Assembly: GCA_017429475.1 (NCBI GenBank)
Contig: JAFROX010000003.1
Span: forward strand, 1-61,410
From: Bacteroidales bacterium
GTDB lineage: Bacteria > Bacteroidota > Bacteroidia > Bacteroidales > UBA932
Reading direction: 5' to 3'
DNA: 61,410 bases
Shown: in pieces, positions 14,737-24,306 of the stretch
How positions within the stretch are numbered: position 1 is the first letter of the stretch
Layout: each line of letters begins with the position of its first letter
Position numbers and translations under genes: made by a program
Notes under the pieces: model-generated
What the model saw: only the letters and a program-made list of their open reading frames with translations
Told to the model about the DNA's origin: nothing
Database searches by the model: none

Positions 14737-15766
14737 CATATCAGGTCTGCTCAGAGCCAATATCGCGGGCCTGAAACCATATTCTACGGCAAGGGACGAA
14801 TACAAGGGCTCTCTCGGCATCTTTCTGGACGCCAATGAGAATCCCTATCAGAACGGCTACAACCGCTATCCTTCGCCTTCGCAGAAAGAAAAGGTGCGCG
14901 CCCGCATTGCAGCTATCAAAGGCGTGAAGCCCGAAAATCTCTTTATGGGCAACGGCAGCGACGAGGCCATCGACCTCTGCTACCGCGTGTTCTGCGAGCC
15001 TCGCATTGACAATGCCATCTCTATAGCGCCGAGCTACGGAATGTATGGAGTGTGTGCCGATATCAATGATGTGGAGTTCCGCACCGTGCCCCTGGGCAAG
15101 GATTTCTCACTGCCGGTGGAGGAACTGCTGAAGTCTGCCGACGAGCATTCCAAGCTGATGTTCCTCTGCTCTCCCAACAACCCTAGTGCCAATGCATATG
15201 ACCCGCAGCAACTGCTGCAGCTTGTAGAGCGTTTCAACGGTATGGTGATTGTCGATGAAGCCTATGTGGATTTCTCGTCCAAAGGCAGCCTCAAGACATA
15301 TGTCAACCGATATCCCAACCTGATAGTGCTTCAAACCCTTTCGAAGGCCTACGCAATGGCCGGACTCCGCGTGGGACTTGCCATCGCGGACGAGAAGGTC
15401 GTCTCGATTTTCAAGCAGGTGAAATATCCATACAACATCGGTATCGATACGCTCTCAATTGCAGGGAAGATCCTGGAGAAGGATGTCAGGGATCAGATCG
15501 AGGAGATAATCGCGCAGCGCGGGATGCTCTCTCGAATTCTTCCTGAGTTCCGCTGTGTTGAGAAAGTCTATCCCAGCGACGCCAACTTCCTGCTGGTGAA
15601 GGTGACTGATGCCCGTGAGCTCTACAACCGCCTGATTGCTGCCGAACTGATTGTCCGCGACCGCTCGACAACTCCGGGATGCGAAGGCTGTCTGCGCATC
15701 ACCGTGGGCACTCCCGAAGAAAACAAGAAACTGTTAGACATCATAAGCGATTATGACAAACGATAG
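14726..15766 (+). CDS. hisC: Histidinol-phosphate aminotransferase
   Basis: PLP-dependent class I/II aminotransferase, 346 residues, converting imidazole-acetol phosphate and glutamate to histidinol phosphate. The segment LDANENPYQNGYNRYPSP is characteristic of HisC. MGNGSDEAIDLCYRVF and FLCSPNNPSANAYDP bind the cofactor, VDEAYVDF holds the PLP-stacking and aspartate residues, and LQTLSKAYAMAGLRVG holds the Schiff-base Lys (about residue 209). Two adjacent ATGs (14726 and 14729) are possible starts, both inside the end of hisD. Confidence 0.97.
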   Translation: MMTDISGLLRANIAGLKPYSTARDEYKGSLGIFLDANENPYQNGYNRYPSPSQKEKVRARIAAIKGVKPENLFMGNGSDEAIDLCYRVFCEPRIDNAISIAPSYGMYGVCADINDVEFRTVPLGKDFSLPVEELLKSADEHSKLMFLCSPNNPSANAYDPQQLLQLVERFNGMVIVDEAYVDFSSKGSLKTYVNRYPNLIVLQTLSKAYAMAGLRVGLAIADEKVVSIFKQVKYPYNIGIDTLSIAGKILEKDVRDQIEEIIAQRGMLSRILPEFRCVEKVYPSDANFLLVKVTDARELYNRLIAAELIVRDRSTTPGCEGCLRITVGTPEENKKLLDIISDYDKR

Positions 15767-16865
15767 CAAGAAAGTCCTTTTCATCGACCGTGACGGCACC
15801 ATACTCGTCGAGCCTATGCCCAGCGAGCAGGTGGATTCGTTCGACAAGATGGATTTCGTGGAAGGTGCGATCAGCGCCCTCAAGAGCATTGCGGGACTGG
15901 ACTACGAACTGGTGCTGGCCAGCAACCAGGACGGGCTCGGAACGGCAAGTTTCCCCTATGAAGATTACATCGGCCCGCACAGCCTGATGGAGAGGGTGCT
16001 TGCAAGTGAAGGGATACGCTTCTCCGACGAACTGATAGACCCCACGTTTCCTGCGGACAATGCGCCTACGCGCAAGCCCGGCACAGGAATGTTCACCAAA
16101 TATCTGGAAGGTGGCTATAACCTTGCTGACAGCTATGTGATAGGGGACCGTGCAACGGATGTGCAGCTGGCAAAGAATCTTGGCTGCAAGTCCATACTTC
16201 TGGATGTGGAAGGAACCGCTGCAGATTCTGACGCTACATTCGTCGCCCGCAGCTGGGCCGATGTGGCGGAATACCTGCGCAGAGACTGCCGTGTGGCGAG
16301 CATTGTAAGGAACACCCGTGAGACTCAGATCTCTGTCACCGTTGATCTTGACGGCCGTATTCCGAGCAGCGTTTCCACAGGCCTGAAGTTCTTCGACCAT
16401 ATGCTGGAGCAGATAGTGCACCACGGAGGCGTAAGCCTGCAGATCGCTGCGAAAGGCGACCTGGAGGTGGACGAACACCACACTATGGAAGACGTGGCAA
16501 TCGCTCTTGGAACAGCAATAAGCAAGGCCCTCGGCAACAAGGCAGGCATTGCCCGCTACGGCTTCGCCCTGCCTATGGACGAGTGTGACGCCATCGTCGT
16601 GATGGATCTCGGTGGAAGGATAGACTTCGCCTGGGACGTGACCTTCACAAGAGAATTTGTCGGCGACACTCCCACGGAGATGTTCAAGCATTTCTTCTCA
16701 TCGCTGGCTTCGGCTATGCAGTGCAACCTGCACATCCAGGCACGCGGGGAAAACAACCACCATCTGGCCGAAGCTGTCTTCAAGGCTTTCGCACGCTGCC
16801 TTAGAAGTGCCGTGGCCCACATTCCTTTCAATTTCAAACTTCCCAGCAGCAAAGGTCTGTTATGA
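15753..16865 (+). CDS. hisB: Bifunctional histidinol-phosphatase / imidazoleglycerol-phosphate dehydratase
   Basis: A 370-residue fusion. The N-terminal HAD phosphatase domain (about 1-165) has the nucleophile motif LFIDRDGTI (Asp12, Asp14), and GDRATDVQLAKNLG supplies the last motif. The C-terminal dehydratase domain (about 175-370) contains FFDHMLEQIVHHGG and DEHHTMEDVAIALG, the His-rich metal sites of IGPD, and ends with the typical SSKGLL. The two activities catalyse steps six and eight. It overlaps both hisC and hisH by a few bases. Confidence 0.98.
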   Translation: MTNDSKKVLFIDRDGTILVEPMPSEQVDSFDKMDFVEGAISALKSIAGLDYELVLASNQDGLGTASFPYEDYIGPHSLMERVLASEGIRFSDELIDPTFPADNAPTRKPGTGMFTKYLEGGYNLADSYVIGDRATDVQLAKNLGCKSILLDVEGTAADSDATFVARSWADVAEYLRRDCRVASIVRNTRETQISVTVDLDGRIPSSVSTGLKFFDHMLEQIVHHGGVSLQIAAKGDLEVDEHHTMEDVAIALGTAISKALGNKAGIARYGFALPMDECDAIVVMDLGGRIDFAWDVTFTREFVGDTPTEMFKHFFSSLASAMQCNLHIQARGENNHHLAEAVFKAFARCLRSAVAHIPFNFKLPSSKGLL

Positions 16866-17449
16866 TAGCTATCGTAGATTACGGCGTAGGGAACATCCGT
16901 TCTGTCGTCAATGCCTTAAACAGGGCAGGGGTGGCGGAGCCTGTGCTTACTGCCGACCGGGGGGTGCTCTCCAAAGCCGAAAAGGTAGTGCTGCCTGGAG
17001 TCGGTGACGCTTCCTGCGCAATGGATGCGCTCAGGGAATGCGGCCTTGCCGAGTTCATCCCGACCCTGACCCAGCCGGTACTGGGAATCTGCGTTGGCCT
17101 TCAGCTGATGTGCCGGCGCTCGGAAGAGGGTGATGTGAAGTGTATGGGCATATTCGACACCGACGTGGTTCGTTTCCAGCCTGCCGAAGGGCTCAAGATT
17201 CCCCATATGGGCTGGAATTCGATAAGCGACCTGAAGACCGGGCTGTTCAAAGGCTTGAAGGAGAACAGCTATGTGTATTATGTACATTCCTATTATCCGC
17301 AGCTTTGCGGTGACACTATAGCCACCACCCGGCACGGAGTGGACTTCAGCGGAGCATTGGCAAAGGGCAATTTTTACGGCACACAGTTCCATCCCGAGAA
17401 GAGCGGTGAGGTCGGTGCACTGATAATCAAGAATTTTCTGGAACTATGA
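16862..17449 (+). CDS. hisH: Imidazole glycerol phosphate synthase, glutaminase subunit
   Basis: A 195-residue class I glutamine amidotransferase that supplies ammonia to HisF. The nucleophile Cys77 lies in LGICVGLQLM, with His177 and Glu179 in FHPEKSG completing the triad. The N-terminal IVDYGVGNIRSV is typical. Start and stop overlap neighbouring genes by ATGA, so translation is likely coupled with hisB and hisA. Confidence 0.97.
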   Translation: MIAIVDYGVGNIRSVVNALNRAGVAEPVLTADRGVLSKAEKVVLPGVGDASCAMDALRECGLAEFIPTLTQPVLGICVGLQLMCRRSEEGDVKCMGIFDTDVVRFQPAEGLKIPHMGWNSISDLKTGLFKGLKENSYVYYVHSYYPQLCGDTIATTRHGVDFSGALAKGNFYGTQFHPEKSGEVGALIIKNFLEL

Positions 17450-18171
17450 TACAGATCATTCCGGCAATAGATATAATCGACGGACGCTGCGTCAGACTGA
17501 GCCAGGGCGACTACGGCCGCAAGAAGGTTTATGACGCCAGTCCCCTGGATATGGCTCTTGCATATCAGGATGCAGGCGTCAGCAGACTTCATCTGGTTGA
17601 TCTAGACGGGGCCAAGCAGAGCAAGCCGGCAAACCTCAAGGTGCTGGAAAAGCTCGCTTCCCGCACTTCCCTGAAGATAGAGTGGGGTGGGGGAATCAAG
17701 ACGCTTGATGCACTCAAGTCTGTGTTCGACAGCGGTGCGGCCTATGGCATCTGCGGAAGCGTGGCGGCCCTCAAGCCAGAGCTGTTCCGGGAATGGCTGG
17801 TTGCGTTCGGGGCCAAGGTAATTCTGGGGGCCGACATAAGGGACGGCAAGGTGGCTGTGAACGGCTGGCTGGAGGACACAAGGCTCGGTATCGAAGATCT
17901 GATCGACCTCTTTGCCGCCGACGGCCTGGGCAATGTGATCTGCACAGACATCAGCAAGGACGGTATGCTGCAGGGACCTTCCTTCGAACTTTACAAAGAC
18001 CTGCAGCAACGCTATGACGCCATCGACATCACGGTGAGCGGCGGCATCAGCGGGATGTCAGACATAGAAAGACTTGAAGAACTCGGACTTCGTAAAGTGA
18101 TTGTCGGAAAGGCGATCTACGAAGGCCGCATAACATTGAAAGATATCGAAAGATGGTCGCTAAGAGGATAA
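17446..18171 (+). CDS. hisA: ProFAR isomerase
   Basis: Phosphoribosylformimino-AICAR isomerase, a 241-residue TIM barrel with the half-barrel repeats shared with HisF. Catalytic Asp9 is in IIPAIDIIDGRCVRL, and the second Asp in ILGADIRDGKVAVNGW (about residue 128). The phosphate sites are GGGI and SGGISGMSD. It overlaps the end of hisH by 4 bp and the start of hisF by 19 bp. Confidence 0.97.
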   Translation: MIQIIPAIDIIDGRCVRLSQGDYGRKKVYDASPLDMALAYQDAGVSRLHLVDLDGAKQSKPANLKVLEKLASRTSLKIEWGGGIKTLDALKSVFDSGAAYGICGSVAALKPELFREWLVAFGAKVILGADIRDGKVAVNGWLEDTRLGIEDLIDLFAADGLGNVICTDISKDGMLQGPSFELYKDLQQRYDAIDITVSGGISGMSDIERLEELGLRKVIVGKAIYEGRITLKDIERWSLRG

Positions 18172-18908
18172 TACCCTGTCTGGACGTCAAGGACGGAAGG
18201 ACCGTCAAGGGCATCAACTTCGTCTCGCTGAGAGATGTGGGAGATGCCGTGGAACTCGGCCGCCGCTACAGCGACGAAGGGGCCGACGAGCTGGTATACC
18301 TTGACATCAGCGCCACCTTCGAAGGCCGCCGCACTTTCTGCTCCCTGGTGGAAAAGATTGCCCTGGCCATAAACATACCCTTCACCGTAGGCGGAGGCAT
18401 AAGCAGCGTGGACGATGCTGCAAGGCTGCTGGATGCCGGTGCCGACAAGATCAGCGTCAACACCGCAGCCATTAAGAATCCTCGGCTGATAAGCGACATC
18501 GCATCTAAATACGGCAGCCAGTTCGTCGTAATTGCCATTGACGCTCGTCAGGTAGACGGCCTCTGGATGGCGACCACCCACGGAGGCAAGTACCCCACCG
18601 ACAAGGAACTCTTCAGCTGGGCCCACGAGGCGCAGGAAAGAGGGGCGGGAGAACTGCTCTTCACCTCAATGGATCACGACGGGACCAAGGCCGGATACCC
18701 TCTCGCCACATATCGCGAGCTGAACCAGCTGCTGAGCATTCCGGTGATTGCTTCGGGCGGCGCCGGAAGCATCCGGGACATCGCCGACGTGCTTGGTGAT
18801 GGCTGTGCCGACGCGGCTCTTGCCGCAAGCATCTTCCATCTTGGGGAAATCCGCATCCCCGATCTCAAACGTGAATTGAAAAAACTTAACATACCCGTAC
18901 GAATATGA
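18153..18908 (+). CDS. hisF: Imidazole glycerol phosphate synthase, cyclase subunit
   Basis: A 251-residue TIM barrel partner of HisH, producing imidazole glycerol phosphate and AICAR. Opens with AKRIIPCLDVKDGRTVKG (catalytic Asp11), with FVVIAIDARQVDG holding the second Asp (about 130) and GGAGSIRDIADV the phosphate site. The start lies within the last six codons of hisA, the largest overlap in the operon. Confidence 0.97.
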   Translation: MVAKRIIPCLDVKDGRTVKGINFVSLRDVGDAVELGRRYSDEGADELVYLDISATFEGRRTFCSLVEKIALAINIPFTVGGGISSVDDAARLLDAGADKISVNTAAIKNPRLISDIASKYGSQFVVIAIDARQVDGLWMATTHGGKYPTDKELFSWAHEAQERGAGELLFTSMDHDGTKAGYPLATYRELNQLLSIPVIASGGAGSIRDIADVLGDGCADAALAASIFHLGEIRIPDLKRELKKLNIPVRI

Positions 18909-19510
18909 CCTTTGATGATTTTAAACTCGATAAATGCGCCGACGGCCTGCTGCCTGTCATAGTTCAGGACGACAACACCCTCAAGGTGCTGATGCTCGGT
19001 TATATGAACCGCGAAGCTTTCGACAAGACCGTGGCGGAAGGGAAAGTCACCTTCTTCAGCCGCAGCCGCAACTGTCTCTGGACAAAGGGTGAGACCAGCG
19101 GCAACTTCCTCAATGTCGTGTCGATGTATCCCGACTGCGATATGGACACCCTGCTTGTCAGGGCAAATCCCGACGGGCCGACCTGCCACCGCGGTACGAC
19201 CGCCTGCTTCGACACCCGTGAGAACGAACGCTTTATGGGTACCCTGCAGGCCTGCATCCGTCAGCGTCACAAGGATATGCCCGAAGGTTCATACACTACC
19301 CATCTCTTCACCAAAGGCGTCAACAAGATAGCCCAGAAAGTGGGGGAGGAAGCGGTTGAAACCGTGATCGAAGCTGTCGACGGCAACAAGGAACGCTTCC
19401 TTTATGAGGCTGGAGACCTTGTCTATCACCTCCTCGTTCTCTGCGAACAGATGGGATTCGGCATCGAAGACCTCGAAGAAGAACTCGCAAAAAGGCACAA
19501 AACAAATTAA
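18905..19510 (+). CDS. hisI: Bifunctional phosphoribosyl-AMP cyclohydrolase / phosphoribosyl-ATP pyrophosphatase
   Basis: A 201-residue HisIE fusion for steps two and three. The cyclohydrolase domain (about 1-105) has SRSRNCLWTKGETSGNFL and the zinc-site cluster DCDMDTLL plus PTCHRGTTACF. The HisE pyrophosphatase domain (about 110-201) has KVGEEAVETVIEA and YEAGDLVYHLLVL. It is the last gene of the operon, and with it all ten steps of histidine synthesis are encoded here. It overlaps hisF by ATGA and is followed by the ftsY promoter box with no clear terminator between. Confidence 0.97.
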   Translation: MTFDDFKLDKCADGLLPVIVQDDNTLKVLMLGYMNREAFDKTVAEGKVTFFSRSRNCLWTKGETSGNFLNVVSMYPDCDMDTLLVRANPDGPTCHRGTTACFDTRENERFMGTLQACIRQRHKDMPEGSYTTHLFTKGVNKIAQKVGEEAVETVIEAVDGNKERFLYEAGDLVYHLLVLCEQMGFGIEDLEEELAKRHKTN

Positions 19511-19516
19511 GTTTAG

Positions 19517-19524
19517 TATCTTTG
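19517..19524 (+). promoter_or_regulatory. -7 box TATCTTTG for ftsY
   Basis: A perfect TAnnTTTG match, 22 nt before the ftsY ATG and just after the hisI stop. No good -33 TTTG is visible. It suggests ftsY-pheT can be transcribed independently of histidine control. Confidence 0.6.
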
Positions 19525-19546
19525 CGCGATTATCGCCGATTACACT

Positions 19547-20503
19547 ATGGGGCTTTTTTTCAGAAGAAACAAACAGGAAGAACCTGAGCAGAAAAAATCG
19601 CTGGACGAAGGTCTGGGCAAGACCAGAAGGTCGTTCTTCGACAAGGTGTCTCACGCGCTTATGGGCAAGTCGGTGGTTGACGCCGACGTGCTCGATTCCA
19701 TAGAGGAGGCCTTGATTGCATCCGACGTCGGGGCCGACACCACTATGAAGATCATCGAGCGCCTTGAGGAAAGGGTTGCCCGCGACAAGTTCCTCGGCAG
19801 CGACGAGCTCAACCGGATCCTCTGCGAAGAGATATCGGATATGCTCTGCGCCGACGGCAACGACTCCGACGATATATTTGATTTCTCGAAGAAACCCTAT
19901 GTGATAATGGTGGTCGGCGTCAACGGAGTGGGCAAGACCACGACTATAGGCAAACTCGCCGCACAGCTCAAGAACGAAGGCAAGAAAGTCATCCTCGGTG
20001 CTGCGGATACGTTCCGTGCCGCCGCTGTCGACCAGCTTACCATCTGGGCTGAGCGTGCCGGTGTCGAGATAGTGAAGCAGCAGATGGGCAGCGATCCTGC
20101 CAGCGTTGCGTTCGACACCGTCAAGAGTGCGGTGGCCAAGGATGCCGATGTAGTCATCATCGACACCGCCGGCCGTCTGCACAACAAGATCAACCTGATG
20201 AACGAGCTCACCAAGATCCGCAACGTGATGCGCAAGGTGATTCCTGACGCTCCTCACGATGTTATGCTCGTGATTGACGGCTCCACCGGACAGAACGGCT
20301 TCGTCCAGGCCAAAGAGTTCACTAAGGCCACCGATGTCACCTGTCTTGCCGTCACCAAACTTGACGGTACGGCAAAGGGCGGCGTCGTGATCGGTATCAG
20401 CGACCAGTTCCAGATACCCATCAAGCTTATCGGTGTAGGTGAGAAGATAGAAGACCTGCGCCCCTTCGACAAGAAAGAATTTATAGAATCACTTTTTAAA
20501 TAA
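19547..20503 (+). CDS. ftsY: Signal recognition particle receptor FtsY
   Basis: SRP-family GTPase that docks ribosome-nascent-chain complexes at the inner membrane. At 318 residues it has a short basic N-terminus (FFRRNKQEEPEQKK) in place of the long acidic A domain of E. coli. The NG domain carries VVGVNGVGKTTTIGKLA (P-loop, about 120-135), DTFRAAAVDQL, IIDTAGRLHNK and TKLDGTAKGGV. It is followed by pheT after 3 bp. Confidence 0.97.
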   Translation: MGLFFRRNKQEEPEQKKSLDEGLGKTRRSFFDKVSHALMGKSVVDADVLDSIEEALIASDVGADTTMKIIERLEERVARDKFLGSDELNRILCEEISDMLCADGNDSDDIFDFSKKPYVIMVVGVNGVGKTTTIGKLAAQLKNEGKKVILGAADTFRAAAVDQLTIWAERAGVEIVKQQMGSDPASVAFDTVKSAVAKDADVVIIDTAGRLHNKINLMNELTKIRNVMRKVIPDAPHDVMLVIDGSTGQNGFVQAKEFTKATDVTCLAVTKLDGTAKGGVVIGISDQFQIPIKLIGVGEKIEDLRPFDKKEFIESLFK

Positions 20504-20506
20504 GAT

Positions 20507-22966
20507 ATGACCGTTTCGTATAATTGGTTGAAAGACTATCTGAAGTTCGATCTTCAACCCGAGAAAGTAGCAGAAATCCTGACATCAACCGGCCTTGAGG
20601 TCGAGCACATAGAAACCGTAGAACAGATTCCCGGAGGACTTGAGGGCGTAGTAGTGGCCCACGTGCTGGAGTGCACCGAGCATCCGGATTCTGACCACCT
20701 GCACGTGACAAAGCTGGACGTAGGTGCCGGCGAACCTCTTCAGGTAGTATGCGGCGCTCCCAACGTGGCTGCAGGTCAGAAGGTTCTTCTGGCTACCGTA
20801 GGAACGAAACTGGTCAATCTCCAGGGAGAAGAACTCAAGCTCAAGAAGTCCAAGATCCGCGGAGTGGAGAGCTTCGGAATGATATGTGCCGAGGATGAAC
20901 TCGGCATCGGAGAAGACCATTCAGGCATTATGGTTCTTGACGACTCTGCGGTTCCCGGCACTCCTGCCCGCGTGGCTCTGAATCTCAAGAGCGACACTGT
21001 ATACGAGATTGGTCTCACTCCCAACCGTATCGACGGCGCTTCCCACATCGGAGCTGCCCGTGACCTCTATGCATATTGCAAGCTCAACGGCATTCCTGTA
21101 GAATGGACCCTTCCTTCAGTGGACGGATTCGCGACAGAAGCAGGTGACGCCGTTCCGGTCGAGGTGGTAGATCCCGACGGAGCTCCCAGATACATCGGCA
21201 TCACTATCAAGGACGTAAAGGTGGGCCCGTCACCCGACTGGCTGCGTGAACGTCTGAATGCCATCGGCCAGCATCCCATCAACAACGTTGTGGATGTGAC
21301 CAACTTCATCCTCAACGAGATGTGCCAGCCCCTGCACGTCTTCGACATCTCGAAGATCAACGGCGGCAAGGTCATCGTACGCAAGGCCGCCCAAGGAGAG
21401 AAGATCGTGACTCTCGACGGCATCGAAAGGACTCTGACGGCCGACGATATGGTCATCGCGGACGCCAAAGGCCCGATGTGCATTGCAGGTGTGTTCGGCG
21501 GCGAGGATTCAGGCGTGACCGAGGCTACCCGCGACGTGTTCCTGGAGTGCGCATATTTCAATCCGGTATATATCCGCAAGACTTCCAAGAGGCACGCCCT
21601 GCAGACCGACGCTTCTTTCCGCTACGAGCGCGGCATCGACATCGACAATGCAATGTTCGCTGCCAAGAGGGCTGCAATGCTCATTGCCGAACTCGGCGGC
21701 GGCCACATAGTCGGCAAGGTCCAGGAGTTCTATCCGCAGAGGAGAGAAAGGGCCGTAGTTGACCTCAATTTTGCAAGGATGGAGTCGCTCATCGGCAAGA
21801 AGATCGGCTCTGACAAGATAGTGGAGATCCTTACATATCTGGATTTCGAGATCCTCGGCAGATATGAAGAGGGGTGCCGCGTGGCTGTTCCCGCCTACAG
21901 GGTGGATGTCACACGCGAATGCGACGTGGTTGAGGAAGTGCTCCGCATCTACGGCTACAACAACATCGAATTCCCCGAGGGAATGAGGGTTTCAGTGAGC
22001 CCCACAAGCCATCCCGACAACGAAGTCATCCGCAAGGAAGTGTCTGATTTCTTCACCCACAACGGCTTCCTCGAGATAATGAACAACTCCCTGACCAAGA
22101 GTTCGTACTATGACAGTCTTGAGACATATCCCGCTTCAAGGCTTGTCAGGCTGCTCAATCCGCTCAGCGCCGACCTCGACAGTATGCGTCAGACTCTGCT
22201 GTTCGGCGGCCTTGAAGTCGTTTCATACAATATCAAACGCCAGTGCGGCAGCCTCAGGCTCTATGAAATAGGCAACGTGTACAACTACCGTGCTCGTGAG
22301 GACGATCCTCTGAGCGGCAACAACCTGGCCAACTACAGTGAGCATACCAGTATGGTGCTGCTGATGAGTTCTCCTGCCGACAAGGCTTGGCGCAACGAGG
22401 TCCCCGCCGGAAACTTCTTCCTGCTGAAGGGTTATCTCGAAACTCTTGTGAAGCGCCTGGGTATGGATCTCTACGCTATGGAAGCAGTTCCCGCTCCTGA
22501 AGACATCTTCGCCGAAGGAATGGTGTACAAGCTTCAGGGCAAGACCTTCGCCACCCTCGGCACCGTTTCAAAGAAACTGCTCAAGGCATTCGACATCAAG
22601 CAGCAGGTATTCGCCGCTGAGATATCGTGGCCTGTCCTCTTCGAAATCGTACGTCGCAACAAAGTCAAATACAAAGAGATGCCCAGATATCCGGAAGTAC
22701 GCCGTGACCTGGCCCTTCTGCTCGACGAGAACGTTTCGTTCAGCGACCTGCGCAAGACTGCTTTCCAGACCGAAAAGCAGATGCTCAAGAACGTGTCATT
22801 GTTCGATGTATACCGTGGTGACAAGATTCCTGCCGGCAAGAAGCAGTATGCCTTGAACTTCGTGATCCAGAATCCTGACCAGACCCTCACAGACAATGAT
22901 GTCGAAAGGATTATGGGCAAGATTCTCGGAGCTTTCGAGAACAAGCACAGGGCTGCTCTCAGGTAA
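20507..22966 (+). CDS. pheT: Phenylalanyl-tRNA synthetase beta subunit
   Basis: Beta chain of the (alpha-beta)2 enzyme that charges tRNA-Phe; 819 residues, normal length. An N-terminal tRNA-binding OB fold (about 40-150, VAHVLECTEHPDSDHLHV) is followed by the B3/B4 editing region, the B5 domain, a catalytic-like core and a C-terminal ferredoxin-fold anticodon-binding domain ending NKHRAALR. The alpha subunit gene pheS is not in this window, so the two are unlinked here. It is probably co-transcribed with ftsY. Confidence 0.97.
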   Translation: MTVSYNWLKDYLKFDLQPEKVAEILTSTGLEVEHIETVEQIPGGLEGVVVAHVLECTEHPDSDHLHVTKLDVGAGEPLQVVCGAPNVAAGQKVLLATVGTKLVNLQGEELKLKKSKIRGVESFGMICAEDELGIGEDHSGIMVLDDSAVPGTPARVALNLKSDTVYEIGLTPNRIDGASHIGAARDLYAYCKLNGIPVEWTLPSVDGFATEAGDAVPVEVVDPDGAPRYIGITIKDVKVGPSPDWLRERLNAIGQHPINNVVDVTNFILNEMCQPLHVFDISKINGGKVIVRKAAQGEKIVTLDGIERTLTADDMVIADAKGPMCIAGVFGGEDSGVTEATRDVFLECAYFNPVYIRKTSKRHALQTDASFRYERGIDIDNAMFAAKRAAMLIAELGGGHIVGKVQEFYPQRRERAVVDLNFARMESLIGKKIGSDKIVEILTYLDFEILGRYEEGCRVAVPAYRVDVTRECDVVEEVLRIYGYNNIEFPEGMRVSVSPTSHPDNEVIRKEVSDFFTHNGFLEIMNNSLTKSSYYDSLETYPASRLVRLLNPLSADLDSMRQTLLFGGLEVVSYNIKRQCGSLRLYEIGNVYNYRAREDDPLSGNNLANYSEHTSMVLLMSSPADKAWRNEVPAGNFFLLKGYLETLVKRLGMDLYAMEAVPAPEDIFAEGMVYKLQGKTFATLGTVSKKLLKAFDIKQQVFAAEISWPVLFEIVRRNKVKYKEMPRYPEVRRDLALLLDENVSFSDLRKTAFQTEKQMLKNVSLFDVYRGDKIPAGKKQYALNFVIQNPDQTLTDNDVERIMGKILGAFENKHRAALR

Positions 22967-23629
22967 CTAGAGCTCTTCCAGCCAGATATTCTTGAACAGG
23001 ATAGGGTAGCCTTCGCTCTGAAGGCAGATATAGCCGCTGTCGTAAGTGAAGCCGGTGCACTCGTTCTGCAGTACGCCGTTTATATATGTGGTTATATGGT
23101 TGCCTTCACAGTTGATGTCTACCATATTCCACATTCCTACGATGAACTCTTTAGGGCCTTCTTTCTTTTCAATCCTGGGGCTGCGGCCGTGCTCCGCTGC
23201 CAACGCGCGCATTTCATCGGTGATTTCGTTGCAGTCGGTGCCGTTTATCATCAGGAAGTCTCCTGCACTGTTCGCTGACAGCTGGTTCTCGAGGCAGGGG
23301 GGCCACTTGCGGTCGGGCGGCACCTGTGCATTGATGAAAATGCCGCTGTTGCCGGGCGCTTCAGGATATAGATATTCTAAGTGCAGATGGTAGTTGGAAT
23401 AGGGCTCCTTGGTCCTCATATAGCCAAACGGTTCACCAAGGATTACAATCTCTTTCCCCTCAGTGATTCCGAACACCTGGTCGAAGGGGACCTGGTTGCC
23501 GTCCTTGTCTTCAACAAGGAAGAATTCCCAGTTGTCGAGGTTCCTGCCGTTGAAGAGGACAGTCTTTTTGCACGAAGTGAATGACAGTATCGCAGCCACT
23601 GCGATGACTATTGTCATAAAACGTTTCAT
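22967..23629 (-). CDS. DUF1080-type lipoprotein (3-keto-disaccharide hydrolase family)
   Basis: A 220-residue lipoprotein starting at the ATG at 23629 (MKRFMTIVIAVAAILSFTSC, lipobox Cys20). The frame stays open for another 97 codons upstream, but that part overlaps the peptidase gene in a different frame and has no sensible composition, so it is rejected. The mature part is a concanavalin-like beta sandwich of the DUF1080 family: LFNGRNLDNWEFF, NYHLHLEYLYPEAPGNSGIFI, WNMVDINCEGNHITTYINGV, YICLQSEGYPILFKNIWLEEL. Members are linked to hydrolysis of unusual disaccharides, and activity here is inferred. It follows the zinc peptidase gene after 5 bp and its stop abuts that of pheT. Confidence 0.88.
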   Translation of the reverse strand: MKRFMTIVIAVAAILSFTSCKKTVLFNGRNLDNWEFFLVEDKDGNQVPFDQVFGITEGKEIVILGEPFGYMRTKEPYSNYHLHLEYLYPEAPGNSGIFINAQVPPDRKWPPCLENQLSANSAGDFLMINGTDCNEITDEMRALAAEHGRSPRIEKKEGPKEFIVGMWNMVDINCEGNHITTYINGVLQNECTGFTYDSGYICLQSEGYPILFKNIWLEEL

Positions 23630-23634
23630 AGCAG

Positions 23635-24300
23635 TTATCTTCTTGCGATTCCTATATAATAGAGGAGTGTTGCCAGAGAACTTATGGCAGCGATGAAATA
23701 GGTGTATGCGGCCCATTTCAGGGCATCGATCGCCATCGGCCTCGTGTCGTAATCGACAACGCCTGACTGAGTGAGCCAGGATATGGCACGGCTGCTGGCG
23801 TTGACCTCCACGGGAAGGGTTATCAGGCTGAAGAGGGTGGTCATCGCAAACAGCGCGATTCCGATCCAAAGAAGGTCGGGAAAGACGTTGATGAGAATCA
23901 TTCCTGCAAGAATCACCCACTGGACTGTCATCGAAGCGAACTTGACCACGGGAACGAGTGCGCTCCTCATACGCAGCGGAGCGTATGACGTAGCATCCTG
24001 CACGGCATGGCCTGTTTCGTGTGCTGCTACGGCTGCGGCTGCTATGCTGCAGCTGTTGTACACGTCCTCGCTCAGGGCGATGGTTTTCTTCGTGGGATCG
24101 TAATGGTCGGTAAGAGAACCGCTGGTGGGAATTACGCTTACGTCATAGATGCCATTGTCATACAGCATTTTCTGGGCAACCTGCGCCCCGGTCAGCCCGG
24201 TGGTTAGAGGCACCTGCGAGTACTTGGCGAACCTGCTCTTGAGCGTGCCCTGAACGAGCATGCTCAGAATTGTCAGAACGATGAATATTAACCAAATCAT
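23635..24300 (-). CDS. Membrane neutral zinc metallopeptidase (YugP-like)
   Basis: A 221-residue membrane protein with the metallopeptidase motif HETGH (94-98). The flanking helices at about 2-18, 120-160 and 190-215 are membrane-spanning. This is the pattern of the YugP/Zn_peptidase_2 family, whose targets are poorly known. The ATG at 24300 is chosen over an in-frame TTG three codons upstream because a perfect -7 box (24307-24314) lies immediately before it. The transcript may therefore be leaderless. It is the first gene of a pair with the DUF1080 lipoprotein. Confidence 0.9.
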   Translation of the reverse strand: MIWLIFIVLTILSMLVQGTLKSRFAKYSQVPLTTGLTGAQVAQKMLYDNGIYDVSVIPTSGSLTDHYDPTKKTIALSEDVYNSCSIAAAAVAAHETGHAVQDATSYAPLRMRSALVPVVKFASMTVQWVILAGMILINVFPDLLWIGIALFAMTTLFSLITLPVEVNASSRAISWLTQSGVVDYDTRPMAIDALKWAAYTYFIAAISSLATLLYYIGIARR

Positions 24301-24306
24301 AATACA

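Noticed and set aside
20507-22966. Phenylalanine attenuator before pheT
   Set aside because: Only 3 bp separate ftsY and pheT, and the short ftsY leader contains no Phe-rich frame or terminator.
23630-23920. 97-codon N-terminal extension of the DUF1080 lipoprotein
   Set aside because: It overlaps the zinc peptidase gene on the same strand in another frame, has His/Arg-rich nonsense composition, and a proper lipoprotein signal starts at 23629.
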